A DNA stretch of 64,000 nucleotides from Phylloscopus collybita. Its lineage: Eukaryota > Chordata > Aves > Passeriformes > Phylloscopidae. Shown piece by piece: positions 1 to 9,871 of the stretch. A program made the translations under genes and the position numbers. Where the stretch lies: contig JAJNNQ010000023.1 of the NCBI GenBank assembly GCA_027886175.1, forward strand, positions 9,441,001-9,505,000. Direction: 5' to 3'. The notes beneath the pieces were generated by a model. That model was not told the origin of the DNA. It made no database searches and saw only the letters and a program-made list of their open reading frames with translations. Position 1 is the first letter of the stretch. Every line of letters starts with the position of its first letter.

Positions 1-190
1 GCTCAGCCATCCTGACTCCCACCATTCACAGACTCTGCCTGCAGCAGCTCCTGCTGTAGGTTTCCCTTGCAGCCTCTGACTGCTGGGTATTCCCTGCTGA
101 ACTCTGACTGCAGGGATCAGTTTGCAGACTCTGAATCAGGCTTTTACCCAGCTAGACTGTGACTGCAGGTTCCAACAACAGGCTCTAACT
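1..190. repeat. degenerate short tandem repeat, unit near CTCTGACTGCAGG
   Basis: Five or six imperfect copies of (A/C)CTCTGACTGCAGG spaced about 20-35 bases apart are visible at about 27-45, 74-90, 103-118, 128-140, 154-170 and 181-196. The spacing is uneven, so this may be a decayed minisatellite. Confidence 0.45.
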
Positions 191-899
191 GCAGACCCAG
201 ACTGACCCCACAGCAGTGATCCTCTCTCCTTAGGATCCTCCTCCTTTACAATTCTCCCATCACCCACTAACCCACTCTCTTTTATCACACTTATCTTTAT
301 TGGATAGAGCTGTGAATCATCAGGGGCGAGGCTGTATTGTGTAATTAACACAGCCTTACTTATCAGGGGTGAGGTCACCTGTATTCCCTTCTCCTACAGA
401 CAAATACCCTCACACTGGAAGGCTGCACATCAAACACAACCTTCCATTTGCTTCCTATTTTACAGGGTCATAAGCCTGGAAGGAGCTTGATCTCCCCTCC
501 AGGAGCAGTGTGTTCAGGCATGTAGAATACTCCTGGTCCCATGAGGAACAGTCACTGTTCCTTTCCTTTTTACAACAGAGCTTTTAGTGCAGCACCAGGA
601 GCTGCAGCTCCATTCCAGTCCTGCTTCCCCTGCACACCCCCCTGACTACTCCACACCCAGCACTTGGACCATGTGTCAAGAGCTCCCTGGAAATAACTGC
701 ATCTGTTTCTTAACACTTGCATCTACTTCAAAAAGAAAACATGGAAGATCATTCACACAGGCTACAGTGCCCATTAATTCTGGTATCTGGACAGAACAGT
801 ACTGAAAGGCCCCAGTGAAACCTGCCACAAAGACCATCACCCCAGCCCTAGACTGGGGCAGCAAAAGGTTTGAGCAAGGCTCCTTTAATCAGCACTTAC
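1..899. other. TRIM25 intron 6 (or undetected linker exon), partial
   Basis: No exon was recognised by homology here. Bases 1-190 hold a degenerate repeat around CTCTGACTGCAGG. The minus-strand frame following a CTGCAG at about 103-108 stays open to base 1, so a further linker exon cannot be excluded. Confidence 0.5.
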
Positions 900-965
900 T
901 GGTATCTGTCTCCACCTGCGAAGAGTTTTGAGCCTGAGGAACACTTTTCTCTTTGTGGGTCTGGT
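900..965 (-). CDS. TRIM25: TRIM25 exon 6: Gln/Ser linker
   Basis: 66 bp with acceptor CTCACAG and donor GTAAGT. It joins exon 5 in phase through a split His codon and leaves one base over. The sequence is low complexity (QAQNSSQVETDT), so homology is weak; the call rests on phase and strong splice sites. Confidence 0.6.
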
Positions 966-3900
966 CTGTGAGGGAGGAAGAAAAAAACCAGAACATGAAC
1001 AAATCCTAAGCAGAACTCAATACATACAAATCTATCAAACAAACCAAAAGGTGTCTGGCACAATTTAAAAAAAACCCTGCAACAACCAGAGGGTGGGGAG
1101 ACTCTGCTTTGCTTTACAGCCCACACTGACACCACTACAGGCTGATGCACCCGTGTACCTGGGCAGCTCACCTGTCCAGCTCACAGGGCATCCATCCCCA
1201 AATATCCCAAAGCACCCTCCCTCCTCTGTGCCAGGGTGCTCACTGCATCCATCCCCAAATATCCCAAAGCACCCTCCCTCCTCTGTGCCAGGATGCTCAC
1301 TGCATCCATCCCCAAATATCCCAAAGCACCCTCCCTCCCCTGTGCCAGGGTGCTCACTGCATCCATCCCCAAATATCCCAAAGCACCCTCCCTCCCCTGT
1401 GCCAGGGTGCTCACTGCAGGTCACCACTGCATCACCACCACAGCAAACAGCTCTCAGGTAACTGCTCCAACTCCTCTTTAAGCAAAGCCACAGCTAGGAC
1501 AGGATGATGTTCTGGAGAACTTACGTGGTCCGTGAGCCTTTTTTCCAAGACTGGGTTTGTTTGGATGAACTGTTGGAGGGGCCTTAGTTTTCACAGGTTT
1601 GGCTGCAATGGTGATAATTCACATTATGGTTTGTATGGCCAGGAACAGTCATGCAGTAGTGAAGACATTTTTCCATCTTATTTTTCAGTTATGCCAACAG
1701 AACTGAAGTGATATTTGGCAGAGATGGGAACTGCACACCCAGTCCAAAAGGTAATTTGGCTTAACCTGGTAAGTGGAGCTTTGTTCCACCACACTTACAC
1801 AATCAGCACCTTTACAGCTGGGTAAGTGGAGTCCTGCCACTCTAAAGCCTTTCAAATCTCTCAAATCCACATCATAACCATATCCAACCCTGCTACATAG
1901 TAACTCCATAAATTACTCAAACGAAGAAATGCTGAGCCTTGCCAGGAGGGTGTAATATCATGATACTCATCAGCTTATCCAAGTATAGATAACAGTGAAG
2001 AAACACTGGCACATTTTGGCTCCCAATTTAGCCCAGACTGTAATGTTTTTGTGTTGAAATGGAGCACTGCAGAGATTGGAAGACACGGTTTATACTAGCC
2101 AACTATATTTGTTGCACTTCTTAAAAAAATTATATTTTTAAAGATCCCTCACTTCAGCTCAAAGCAAAAGCAGAAAATGCCAGTTTCCCCAGTGATACAG
2201 TACCGTCTTCTTTTTTCTCCCTAGTCTGATTCACTGAAATTTTCACTATATCCTTGAGCATAATGGCAGACTGGTAAGTGGAATGCAGCACATTTTGGTC
2301 CATTTCAACTGCAGGAACAAAAGCCTCTTTTGTTGATGTTTGTTGGAGTGCTGCTGCTCTCTGAAACAACAAATGAGAGACCACCTTGTGTAGCATACAG
2401 AGAAAAATACAACCAACTTACTTTAAATGGGGTGGAGTTTGTGCATTCATCTCAAATTCAAGGGAACAAAGGCCACAGTCAGACACAGCTCATGGCAAAA
2501 TTCCAGCAGCAGCTCAAATCACTCAGGCACCTTAATTCCCACTGGTACCTGAACCAGTGACCACACAGGTCACAGCACAGAGCTCCCACAGCTCAGGGAG
2601 CTGACTCCTGCCCAGTGACCCCTCTGCTTGTGGCAGAGGCAGGGGCTGAACTGGGGGAGTTACCAGACACCCCCTCAGCATTCTTTCACGGATATTTGTG
2701 TGCTTCTCAGTACATCCTTTGATAGCAGGTTCTTGCACACCACTGCATTTCCATTTGACTGGAAGTCTCTGGAGAGCAGGGTGACCACAGCAAGTTTTTG
2801 TTATTCTGCGTTCTAGAATGAAGAATTAGATTCACATTTAAATGATACATTACCTTCAAAAAGAGAACGTCATCACTTTCAGTCAGTGCCATCTCAATCT
2901 GATCTTTGAGAGACTGAACTTCATTCTTTTTATTTCCCAGAACACTGTAAATATAATCAAACTTATTCCAAACTCTCTTTTCTTCCTCTGTAATTGCTTT
3001 CATGATCTCATTTTCTCTTGCTTCAATTGCAGCTTTAATTTCTGAAAACTCATTTCTGATCAATTCTTTCTTTCTTGAAGCTGTCTCCTGAAGCAGACAA
3101 GAGCAGATAGACACTGGTTTCAAAAGAACAGTTTGCAAACAAAATACTCAGTGCTACTGCACGAAAGCCTCCGAGGAACATGTGGTCTTCTCTTCCTTGA
3201 AACAAGCAAGAGAAGAGCTGTAGATTTCTACGTGGTTTGGAAAGAAAACTTCATTCACAAGGAGAGGAGCCCATTCCCAGTGGCACCTTCATATGAGGGT
3301 ATAAAACCTTGCCCAGTGCCTGCAGATTTTGTTCCTGCAGATGGGTTTACTCCCATCTCCCACAGAGCTGCCTGGCCCTGCCAAAATTCCTCTTTTCTGT
3401 CCCTTCCCAGTAACACCTCTTCTTGCCAACGCAGCCGCAGTACTGCAGCCCTTGTCACAAGGGTACAATCACCAACACCACGCAGTGGCCAGCGGGTGCC
3501 AGGCAACCTGAGAGCGCTCTGAGCAGTTCCCCACTTACAGCAGACTGGTTCTGGTTTGTCTTCACCGTGCTCATTGCCCGGGCAGTTCTCTCACCCTGGT
3601 TATGCAGCTCCACCAGTTTTTTCTTCAGCGCCGACTGCAAGAGGAGAGACCAGAAAGTATTTCAGAGAGGCACTTGTCATGTCTGCTCTCAGTTTTAAAT
3701 ACTCTTGTAAGCATTTAGTACTCTCAGCTGAAAATTTACCTTCCCTTGAACCCTAGAGGGTATAAAAGTAGCATCCTGCCCACGCGTGGCTTGTGGCACC
3801 CACACGCTCCCCACCTCTCCCAAGAGCACGATGCCATTGTTGCTGCTCTCTTCACAAAGGACCTGGTGTTTTCATCAGCACAGCAGTTCTCACGATAAGA

Positions 3901-5299
3901 ATAAATGTTACATTAGCTCTCAGGTTGGACTTTGGGCATGAAGCTGATGCTACTGTTCACCCCTCTCCTTCTGAGAATTTTTTCGTTTAGATGTGATTTA
4001 CCTGTTCCTTTAGTTCAAGATTCTGCTAAGCTCAATCAGGGCTAAGTTCTGCAGCTGAGCCCTGTACACACTCACTGAACAGCCAGGAGTTTGGCCACCT
4101 GAACTTTTTCAGCACACTTAACTCATCCACACTGATTTTCAGCTGTGCTGGGAAATATAAAGGCCAGGTTTTCTTCCCTTCTACTCTGTGAACCTCTTTC
4201 TGGCTTTCATCTACATACTCGAGATCTCCCTACGACACCTTTATAACTCTTCCTCTTATATATTCTGTAACTCCTCTCTTCTGCAGAGGAACGTCGGCCC
4301 CTCAGGCTGTGACAAGCCCCGGCAGGGAGCAGAGCAGGCTCAGAGCCCTGGGTGATGCCACAGAGTACGGGAGGTGAGCCCAGCCCAGCCCAGCAGCTGA
4401 GGATCAACTCCCTGACAGCGCCTTCCCAGAGCCCTGCTCTTGAGCAACATCCCGGAGAGAGGAGGAAAACGCAAGGAATGACGGAGGACGTGCCCGAGCA
4501 CATGCTGGAGGGCAGATAAGAGTTTATCAACGCCAGACACGAGATTTACAGCCGATGTCTTGCTCTGGCCTCCACTCCGCACTCCCGAGCGGCTCCCTCG
4601 GGGTGCCCTTGGCAAGGTCTTCCAGCCCCGGGGGCCGCCGGCCACCCCCGCCCAGCCCCGGCCGCTCACCTGGGCAGCGGCTTTTGCCTGCTCCAAGGGG
4701 CTGGTGGGGCACAGCTTGTGCCCGAGCAGGCAGAGGGAGCAGATGCAGGCACCGTGCTTGCCGCAGAAGAACTCGAAGAGCCTGTTGTGCTGGGGGCACT
4801 TGCGCAGCTGCAGGTCTCGCAGGGGCGGGCAGAGCTGGTGGTCGCGGAAGGCCGGGCTGTCGTGGTGCGGCCGCAGGTGCTCGGCGCAGAAGGACGCGGT
4901 GCAGGTCAGGCAGGTCTGCACGGCCGGCGCCTCCCGGCAGCTGTCGCAGGGCACGGGGGGCTCCCCCGCCCAGCACCCCCCCGCCTCCCCATCCTCATTC
5001 CCATTCCCATTCTCCTCCTCCTCTTCCTCGCCCTTGGCCCCGGCGCGGCCCTGGAGCTGCTCCACCACCCGACACAGCACCGTGTTCTTCTGCAGCTGCG
5101 GGCGGCGGGCGAAGGTGGCCCGGCACTGCGGGCAGCTGAAGCCCCCCGAGAGGCCGGCCCAGCTGAGCTCCAGGCAGGAGGCGCAGAAGTTGTGCCCGCA
5201 GGGCACCGTCACGGGGCTGCTGAAGAGGCAGAGGCAGATGGAGCAGGTGAGTTCCTCCTCCAGCCCCGACAGGCCCGGGTCCGACTCCAGCGCCGCCAT
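900..5299 (-). CDS. TRIM25: TRIM25 (E3 ubiquitin/ISG15 ligase TRIM25), exons 1-6, 3' part outside window
   Basis: TRIM25 is a cytoplasmic RING E3 ligase that builds K63-linked ubiquitin on antiviral sensors such as RIG-I and acts as an ISG15 ligase. Six exons splice in phase on the minus strand: 4670-5299, 3539-3634, 2854-3087, 2204-2360, 1525-1602 and 900-965, all with GT-AG borders. They give 420 residues: a C3HC4 RING (C19, C22, C34, H36, C39, C42, C56, C59), an acidic Glu/Asn/Gly linker at about 90-108, two B-boxes (about 118-160 and 168-197), a coiled coil (about 211-340) and a low-complexity linker. Human TRIM25 has about 630 residues, so the missing part should be the PRY/SPRY domain left of base 1. 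The start ATG at 5299 matches the human N-terminus closely. The identity rests on near-identical blocks such as PVTVPCGHNFC and QKNTVLC. This is a partial gene truncated by the window edge, with no disabling change seen. Confidence 0.95.
1187..1416. repeat. 57-bp minisatellite, four copies (TRIM25 intron 5)
   Basis: The word AAATATCCC recurs at 1200, 1257, 1314 and 1371, an exact 57-bp period, with copies differing by only a few bases. Because 57 is divisible by three and the unit lacks stops in several frames, it creates spurious repeat-protein reading frames on both strands. Confidence 0.95.
1525..1602 (-). CDS. TRIM25: TRIM25 exon 5: Lys/Pro-rich linker
   Basis: 78 bp with matching split codons at both ends, acceptor TTGCAG and donor GTAAGT. 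It encodes a Lys/Pro-rich segment like the human linker (KPVK, KKxxxP). It is called from phase and splice sites as well as composition. Confidence 0.75.
2204..2360 (-). CDS. TRIM25: TRIM25 exon 4: end of coiled coil / linker
   Basis: 157 bp, starts in phase 0 and ends with one base of a split Ala codon. The pattern STKEAFVPAVEMDQNVLH aligns with the human segment after the coiled coil. Acceptor GTTTCAG, donor GTACTG. Confidence 0.9.
2854..3087 (-). CDS. TRIM25: TRIM25 exon 3: central coiled coil
   Basis: 78 codons, phase 0, acceptor CTTCAG, donor GTAATG. It includes EEEKRVWNKFDYIYSVL, clearly homologous to the human coiled-coil block EEEKRVNSKFDTIYQIL. Confidence 0.95.
3539..3634 (-). CDS. 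TRIM25: TRIM25 exon 2: start of coiled coil
   Basis: 32 codons between a CTTGCAG acceptor and a GTAAGT donor, phase 0 at both ends. The Lys/Glu/Gln-rich heptad-like sequence corresponds to the human segment that opens the coiled coil. Confidence 0.85.
4670..5299 (-). CDS. TRIM25: TRIM25 exon 1: RING and both B-boxes
   Basis: 210 codons, phase 0, ending CCCAG|GTGAGC. All eight RING zinc ligands are present, followed by B-box residues (CDSC, CLTC, FCAEH; then CPQH, FCGKH, CSLC). It lies in a CpG island, which is why long shadow reading frames cross it on both strands. Confidence 0.95.
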
Positions 5300-5339
5300 C
5301 GCCCCGTCCGCAGCTGCCCCAAGAGTCAGAAACAAAAAT

Positions 5340-5390
5340 GGGCTCGGGAAAACGAAACTATGGCCGGGGCTTTCCGGAAAACGACGTGTC
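5340..5390 (-). promoter_or_regulatory. TRIM25 proximal promoter: ISRE-like and NF-kB-like sites
   Basis: GAAAACGAAACT at 5348-5359 matches the interferon-stimulated response element pattern GAAANNGAAA. GGGGCTTTCC at 5366-5375 matches the kB pattern GGGRNWYYCC and runs into a CCGGAA ETS-type core. The sites are 48-76 bp upstream of the TRIM25 start codon in a CpG island without a TATA box. TRIM25 is interferon-inducible in mammals, so placement and function agree; the transcription start is not visible. Confidence 0.65.
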
Positions 5391-5769
5391 CCATCCCCGC
5401 CCCGACGGGAGGGGCGGCAGCCAGGGGACGGACCCTGCGGCGCCCGCCCATGCCGGGGGCCGGGCAGCCCCGGGATGCTGGGAGCTCTGACCTGGGGAAC
5501 GGGACCCGCGGGGCGGGGACGCGACCCCCGGGGCTGCGGGCCGGGCCGGGCCGGGCCGGGGGCTCGGAGCCGGGGCCGCGTCACTCGGAGGTGCCCGGAG
5601 GCGCCGGGGTCGGTTCTGACCCGCGCTGCCCGGCCCGCTCCCGGCCCAAGGGAACTCGGGACAGCCCAGAGCCGCCGGCTCCGCCCGGGGCTCCGGAATG
5701 GTGTGAACCCCAAATCCCCCCGAGCACTGCCCCAGCTGCTCCGAGCTGTGGGTAACCTGGCTTACGGAC

Positions 5770-5825
5770 TCAGGACGGTTTGGGTTGGGAAGGACCTTGA
5801 AAATCATCTGTTTGCAACAGGTGAT
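5770..5825 (-). mobile_element. CR1 LINE 3'-end fragment
   Basis: About 45 bases (GGTTTGGGTTGGGAAGGACC followed by TTGAAAATCATCTG) match the usual CR1 tail read from its 3' end. It is very short, so this is a probable relic only. Confidence 0.5.
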
Positions 5826-6330
5826 GTCAGTGCAACGTTCTTAAAGCACACAGGTTATTGCGTTGTGATTGTGGAAACAATCTCAACAGAAGATGCTTCC
5901 TCAAATTTCTTTTTCTCTGTCTAACTGTTCAATAATCACTGCTTCTAACAGGACCATTGATTCTGAATAGCAACATACTCCTGTCTTCACTAACTCGACC
6001 CCAAATTCTTTCAGTGGTCTCTTCCTCCTCCCTTTTCTGCCGTGTCTGCTGGTGTCCCAGGCACTCCTTGGGGCCCTCTGTATTTCTCCACCCATGCTGG
6101 CGCAGGGATGAAATGGAGCAGCCTGGTACAAAGTCTGTGACCCCCCAATAATTTATACAGAGCCCGATGGGCTGCAGCAGAAGGAGCCATGTGCTCTCAA
6201 CTCTTGCCCAGTGGGCAAAGAACACCTTGTGTGGAGAACTGCTGAGGTTCCCTTTAATGTCACTCAAAAGTATTGGCAGGCAGTCTTGTCGGCATTTGTC
6301 CTTGGGGACCTCCAAGAAAGTTCAGGTGTT

Positions 6331-6750
6331 ACACAGAATCACAGAATGAACTAGGTGGGAAAAGACCTTTAAGATCATCTACTCCAACCTATGATCTGTC
6401 CTAACACCTCCTCATCAACTAATCCATGGCACTGAGTGCCATGTCCAGTCTTTTTTTAAACACCTCCAGGGATGGTGACTCTTATCACCTCCCTGGGCAG
6501 ATGATTCCAGTGCCCAATCACTCCTTCAGAGAAGAATTTCTTTCTAACATCTAACCTAAACTTGCCTTGGTGCAACTTGGGATTGTGTCCTCTGATTCTG
6601 TCAGTTGTTACCTGCAGCCTCACCGGTGCCAAGGACAGGGGAAGAGTGACCCACCCTGGTCCTGCTGGCCACACTGGTTCCTGATACAGGCCAGGATGCC
6701 ATTGGCCTTTTTGGGCACACTGCTGGCTCCTGTTCATGCTCCTTGTGTAA
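6331..6750 (-). mobile_element. CR1 LINE, 3' end (truncated)
   Basis: The left end CACAGAATCACAGAATG is the reverse complement of the CR1 3' octamer repeat. The minus-strand translation contains [20 protein letters not shown], the typical C-terminal end of the CR1 reverse-transcriptase ORF. The element is 5'-truncated as usual and has no intact ORF2. Confidence 0.92.
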
Positions 6751-7661
6751 AGCACTCAAGAGAAGCGATGCTGGGTGGTCTGTTACAACTGAAATCAGCT
6801 CCTAGCCAGTTCTTTTGGAATATTAAATTAAATCTGGAGAATCGTGGTAAAGCTATGTTGCACAGATAATGTGGACTTGTACATACACCAGTTATCCCTC
6901 TAGCCCTCTTAACACTCCTTCAGGATAAGCTGCAGAGGGGCTGTGTGTCACTGTCTTAACCCAAGAGAGTCACAGGGCTGAGTTGCTGCTCAGTAACAGA
7001 TACAGGTGCAGAAAGGACAACAGAAGCATTTGGAACTGCAGGGCTGTGACAAGAGCAAAGTTCAAGGATCAGCTCTGTCATGTGCTGGAGGGTGGAGGAG
7101 TTTCTAGGAGATGGGCATAGTGCCACAGGTTTACAGTGTGGTTGGGATGTGATCAGGACTTTGTAACTGCTGTCAGAGGAAGTGCAAACACCTGACAGGG
7201 GGTGGCTGACAGTGACTGCAAAGGAACATTCTTAGAAAGCTGTGCTGTGCATGAGTTGGGACCAAAGAACTGCTCTTAATGTTTGCATTTTTTATTTTTC
7301 CATAGGTGAACAAACACCCTAGGCTTATCTGGACTAAGCTTCTGTCATCTTCCAAAGACTCAGGACCTTTACTATATTTTCTGTGCCACTCACGCGGTAT
7401 CAACTGATAAAGACAAAGGTATGCAAATAAAAAGGGTAAATGCACACCCTCACAATTGTAGCTTTTGCTTCTGGAGCACAGCACAGGATGTTTAGAGCTC
7501 AGATGAGCAATTTATGTTCCTCATTGTCAAAGAGGGCTTGGAGGAAGCCCAGCCACTCCTAACATAAAAAATTACTGCTACCATTTAAATAGCTACTGAA
7601 GTTATTACTCTTTTTTGCTTGCAAACACTTGAGAACTTCCTGTGATTCTGAACTAAATCTT

Positions 7662-7697
7662 TTTTAGATTTACTTTTAGATTTACTTTTAGATTTAC
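7662..7697. repeat. 12-bp direct repeat, three perfect copies
   Basis: TTTTAGATTTAC is repeated three times head to tail. It explains the short Lys/Ser repeat seen on the minus strand. Confidence 0.95.
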
Positions 7698-8027
7698 AAC
7701 TAAACCCTTTGCCCAGACACTGCACATTCACTGTGCCCTGCAGAGCCCAAGCAGGGCTCCAGAAGCACAGTGGGATAAGTTGTACCTCACATTCCTGTCC
7801 CCAGCAAAGGGGCTGGCCTGAGGCAGGAAAGCCCCAGGGACAGAAAGGCAGCAGTGAGGGTTTGCTCAGCATTTCACCACCTCCTTGTGGGATTCACGTG
7901 CACATTGTCCCATCCCAGATTCCTCAGAGCAGGAGGTGGATGGGACAGGGAGGGCTCTCACCAGCTCCCTCCTTGCTGCCTGCCCTTAGTCTGTGAAGTA
8001 CTGACCCCTCTTTTGGCCCCCTGGCTG

Positions 8028-8442
8028 TGATGCTAGCTCAGATTTTGGGGAGTTTTGGGCGGGGTAGGCTTCAGGATAGGGAAAAGAAATCCAAAAGAGG
8101 CTCCTTACCTCAGGGGATTCCAAGGCTTTATTCTCCAAGGGGTCCAGTGGCAAAGAGAGAGAACACGGAGGAGCAGGGTTTTTATCTGGTCTCTGTATGG
8201 GATGGGATAGCTGGCACTGAGCCATAGGTCAGAGATAAGGGGAAGGTAGGGCTGGACTACCTGGTTACAGGCTCTGGGGGGTTTTGAGGGAAAGACCATT
8301 CGCAAAGGAATGCAACAAGTCTGATTTGAATTGAGCAGTGAAGCAGTAGCTTCATGCAAACTTGGTAACAATGGGTAAATAAAACTCAAGATTTTACCTT
8401 CAAAACACCCTCTCCCAGGGGAGTATTTGTTTTCCAGCATCA
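8028..8442 (-). mobile_element. solo LTR of an endogenous retrovirus-like element
   Basis: 415 bp bounded by TGATGCT and AGCATCA, a perfect 7-bp terminal inverted repeat with TG...CA ends. Read on the minus strand it has a TATA-like GATAAAAACC, then a polyadenylation signal AATAAAGCC, then a U5-like tail, the correct LTR order. No internal viral genes flank it, so it is a solo LTR. No clear target-site duplication was seen. The family name is not assigned. Confidence 0.8.
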
Positions 8443-9502
8443 CCTGTTTGGCACAGCCACAGCAACTCTGCCTCCATTTAGTTCATGTCCAAGATGCACG
8501 GTAGGCAATGGAACAAGAGCTGCAGTCTTGCATTTAGCTTTTGCAACTTCCTGAGAATTAACAAGTAATGATTTCCCTTAGAAAAACTGTCTTTCCATTA
8601 ATCCCCACTGTCTGAGCATGACTATGCTCATGTCTGACATCTTCTTTTCATCCAGTTTGCAAGAACAGCCGCATGAATCTAACTGAACTTTTCTCTAAAA
8701 AAACCCCAAATCCTAGCATGAATGAATGGCATCGGAAGAGAACCACAATGCACAAATTCAGTTTACTTGTATAAAAATGATTCCTTCACAAACAAGATAT
8801 TTTAATAGGGCTGATGCAAAAATGCACAGTACTTTAATGGATTCATGCACTAGGTCAGACTACATGACAGCTAAACCATGATGTACAATTTTTCAGGTGT
8901 TTGTTTGTATCTAGGGTTTGTTTTTTTCCATGTTTTCTCTGTAGGAGTCCACCGCCTAGGACAGGGATTATCTGAAAGTGTAAGACTTGCCAAGGCTCCA
9001 GGGGTACAAGGTGCCCCCTCAATGCTAATAATTATTAGAGCTGTCAGTGCAATGCCTTGCCAGCACCTGGTGACCTATTCTGCTGCTGGAACAGGGAGGA
9101 GAAAGGCAGCACAGAAATTTCAGCACTTACAGGGAAAGAGGGTTTGCTCTAAAACAAATAAAGCCTACATAGATTAACACAGTGGGACACAATGGTGCAA
9201 GGGTTCATGTTAAATTCCACTGGTTCTAAGCAAAGTTGACAGTTACCAGTGCTATTTATCTGCCTCAAAATTACAGAAGCTCAAAATCCACAGGCTATTC
9301 TGGAGATGTTCAGGTGAACTCCTCAAGTAACTGCAAAGTCACAGCATTTGTATGATGCTTGGCAGCAACAGAGGGCAAGTTCTGCATGTGAACAGTACTT
9401 AAAATTAATTTTTAAATGAAAGTGACCTCTGACAGGTTATACAGCTCTAGCCAAACCCAGACACTTAAACAATTACTCACAGTACAGGGTTGTGTTTTAT
9501 CT

Positions 9503-9508
9503 TTTAAT
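9503..9508 (-). terminator. candidate COIL polyadenylation signal (ATTAAA)
   Basis: The plus-strand TTTAAT reads ATTAAA on the COIL strand, 283 bp after the stop codon. No canonical AATAAA was seen between it and the stop. Longer 3' UTR forms are possible. Confidence 0.35.
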
Positions 9509-9790
9509 CAAACCATTCCAGATCTGCAGCTTGCTACAGCAGGATATAAATATTCAAACCCAACAAATCTATATTAGACTTCCCATAGTAAACAAAGTTT
9601 TCATGTATTACAAAGACCATTCCCAAAGGAATACAACACATAGCCTAAGGAAAAAAAGTATTTTTCTTTTAGCCAACTTCTTTTCAAGACAGTAATATCC
9701 ACCAGTGCACCTGCCACCCTCAGAACCAGAAGGCAGCATTTCACAGAACAAATCTGTACAATGGTTCACATTCTTTCACATCCTAGATGT

Positions 9791-9871
9791 TCAATTTTCA
9801 ACGCTGGATCCGTTAACTGGAGGCTCCACAATCAGCCTTGGCTCTATCAGTGCATCCCAGCTTTCAGTTAT
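9791..9871 (-). CDS. COIL: COIL exon 7: C-terminus and stop
   Basis: 26 codons plus [14 protein letters not shown] aligns with human LIDPRLIIESP. Acceptor TTTGCAG. Confidence 0.94.
   Translation of the reverse strand: MTESWDALIEPRLIVEPPVNGSSVEN

Larger units (their letters stand above)
966..4669. other. TRIM25 introns 1-5
   Basis: The intervals are intron 5 (966-1524, containing a 57-bp minisatellite), intron 4 (1603-2203), intron 3 (2361-2853), intron 2 (3088-3538) and intron 1 (3635-4669). Apart from the minisatellite I see no repeat family, RNA gene or extra exon. Confidence 0.75.
5384..9790. other. intergenic region TRIM25-COIL
   Basis: Right of the TRIM25 promoter the CpG island fades near 5750. 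Beyond it lie a CR1 scrap (about 5770-5825), a CR1 3' tail (6331-6750), a triplicated 12-mer (7662-7697) and a solo LTR (8028-8442). The COIL 3' UTR occupies an undefined part left of 9791. No other gene was recognised. Confidence 0.7.

Noticed and set aside
1065..1507. Repeat-protein-like frames on both strands in TRIM25 intron 5
   Set aside because: They result from the 57-bp minisatellite, whose period is a multiple of three; there is no splice support.
4555..5924. Long plus-strand frames (up to 454 codons) antisense to TRIM25 exon 1
   Set aside because: They mirror the GC-rich, stop-poor RING/B-box exon, cross the TRIM25 promoter and have no recognisable domain.
8610..8640. Small hairpin TGAGCAT-GACT-ATGCTCA with CTGA motifs, considered as a C/D-box snoRNA
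   Set aside because: The stem is only 7 bp and no properly placed C and D boxes with a terminal stem were found.
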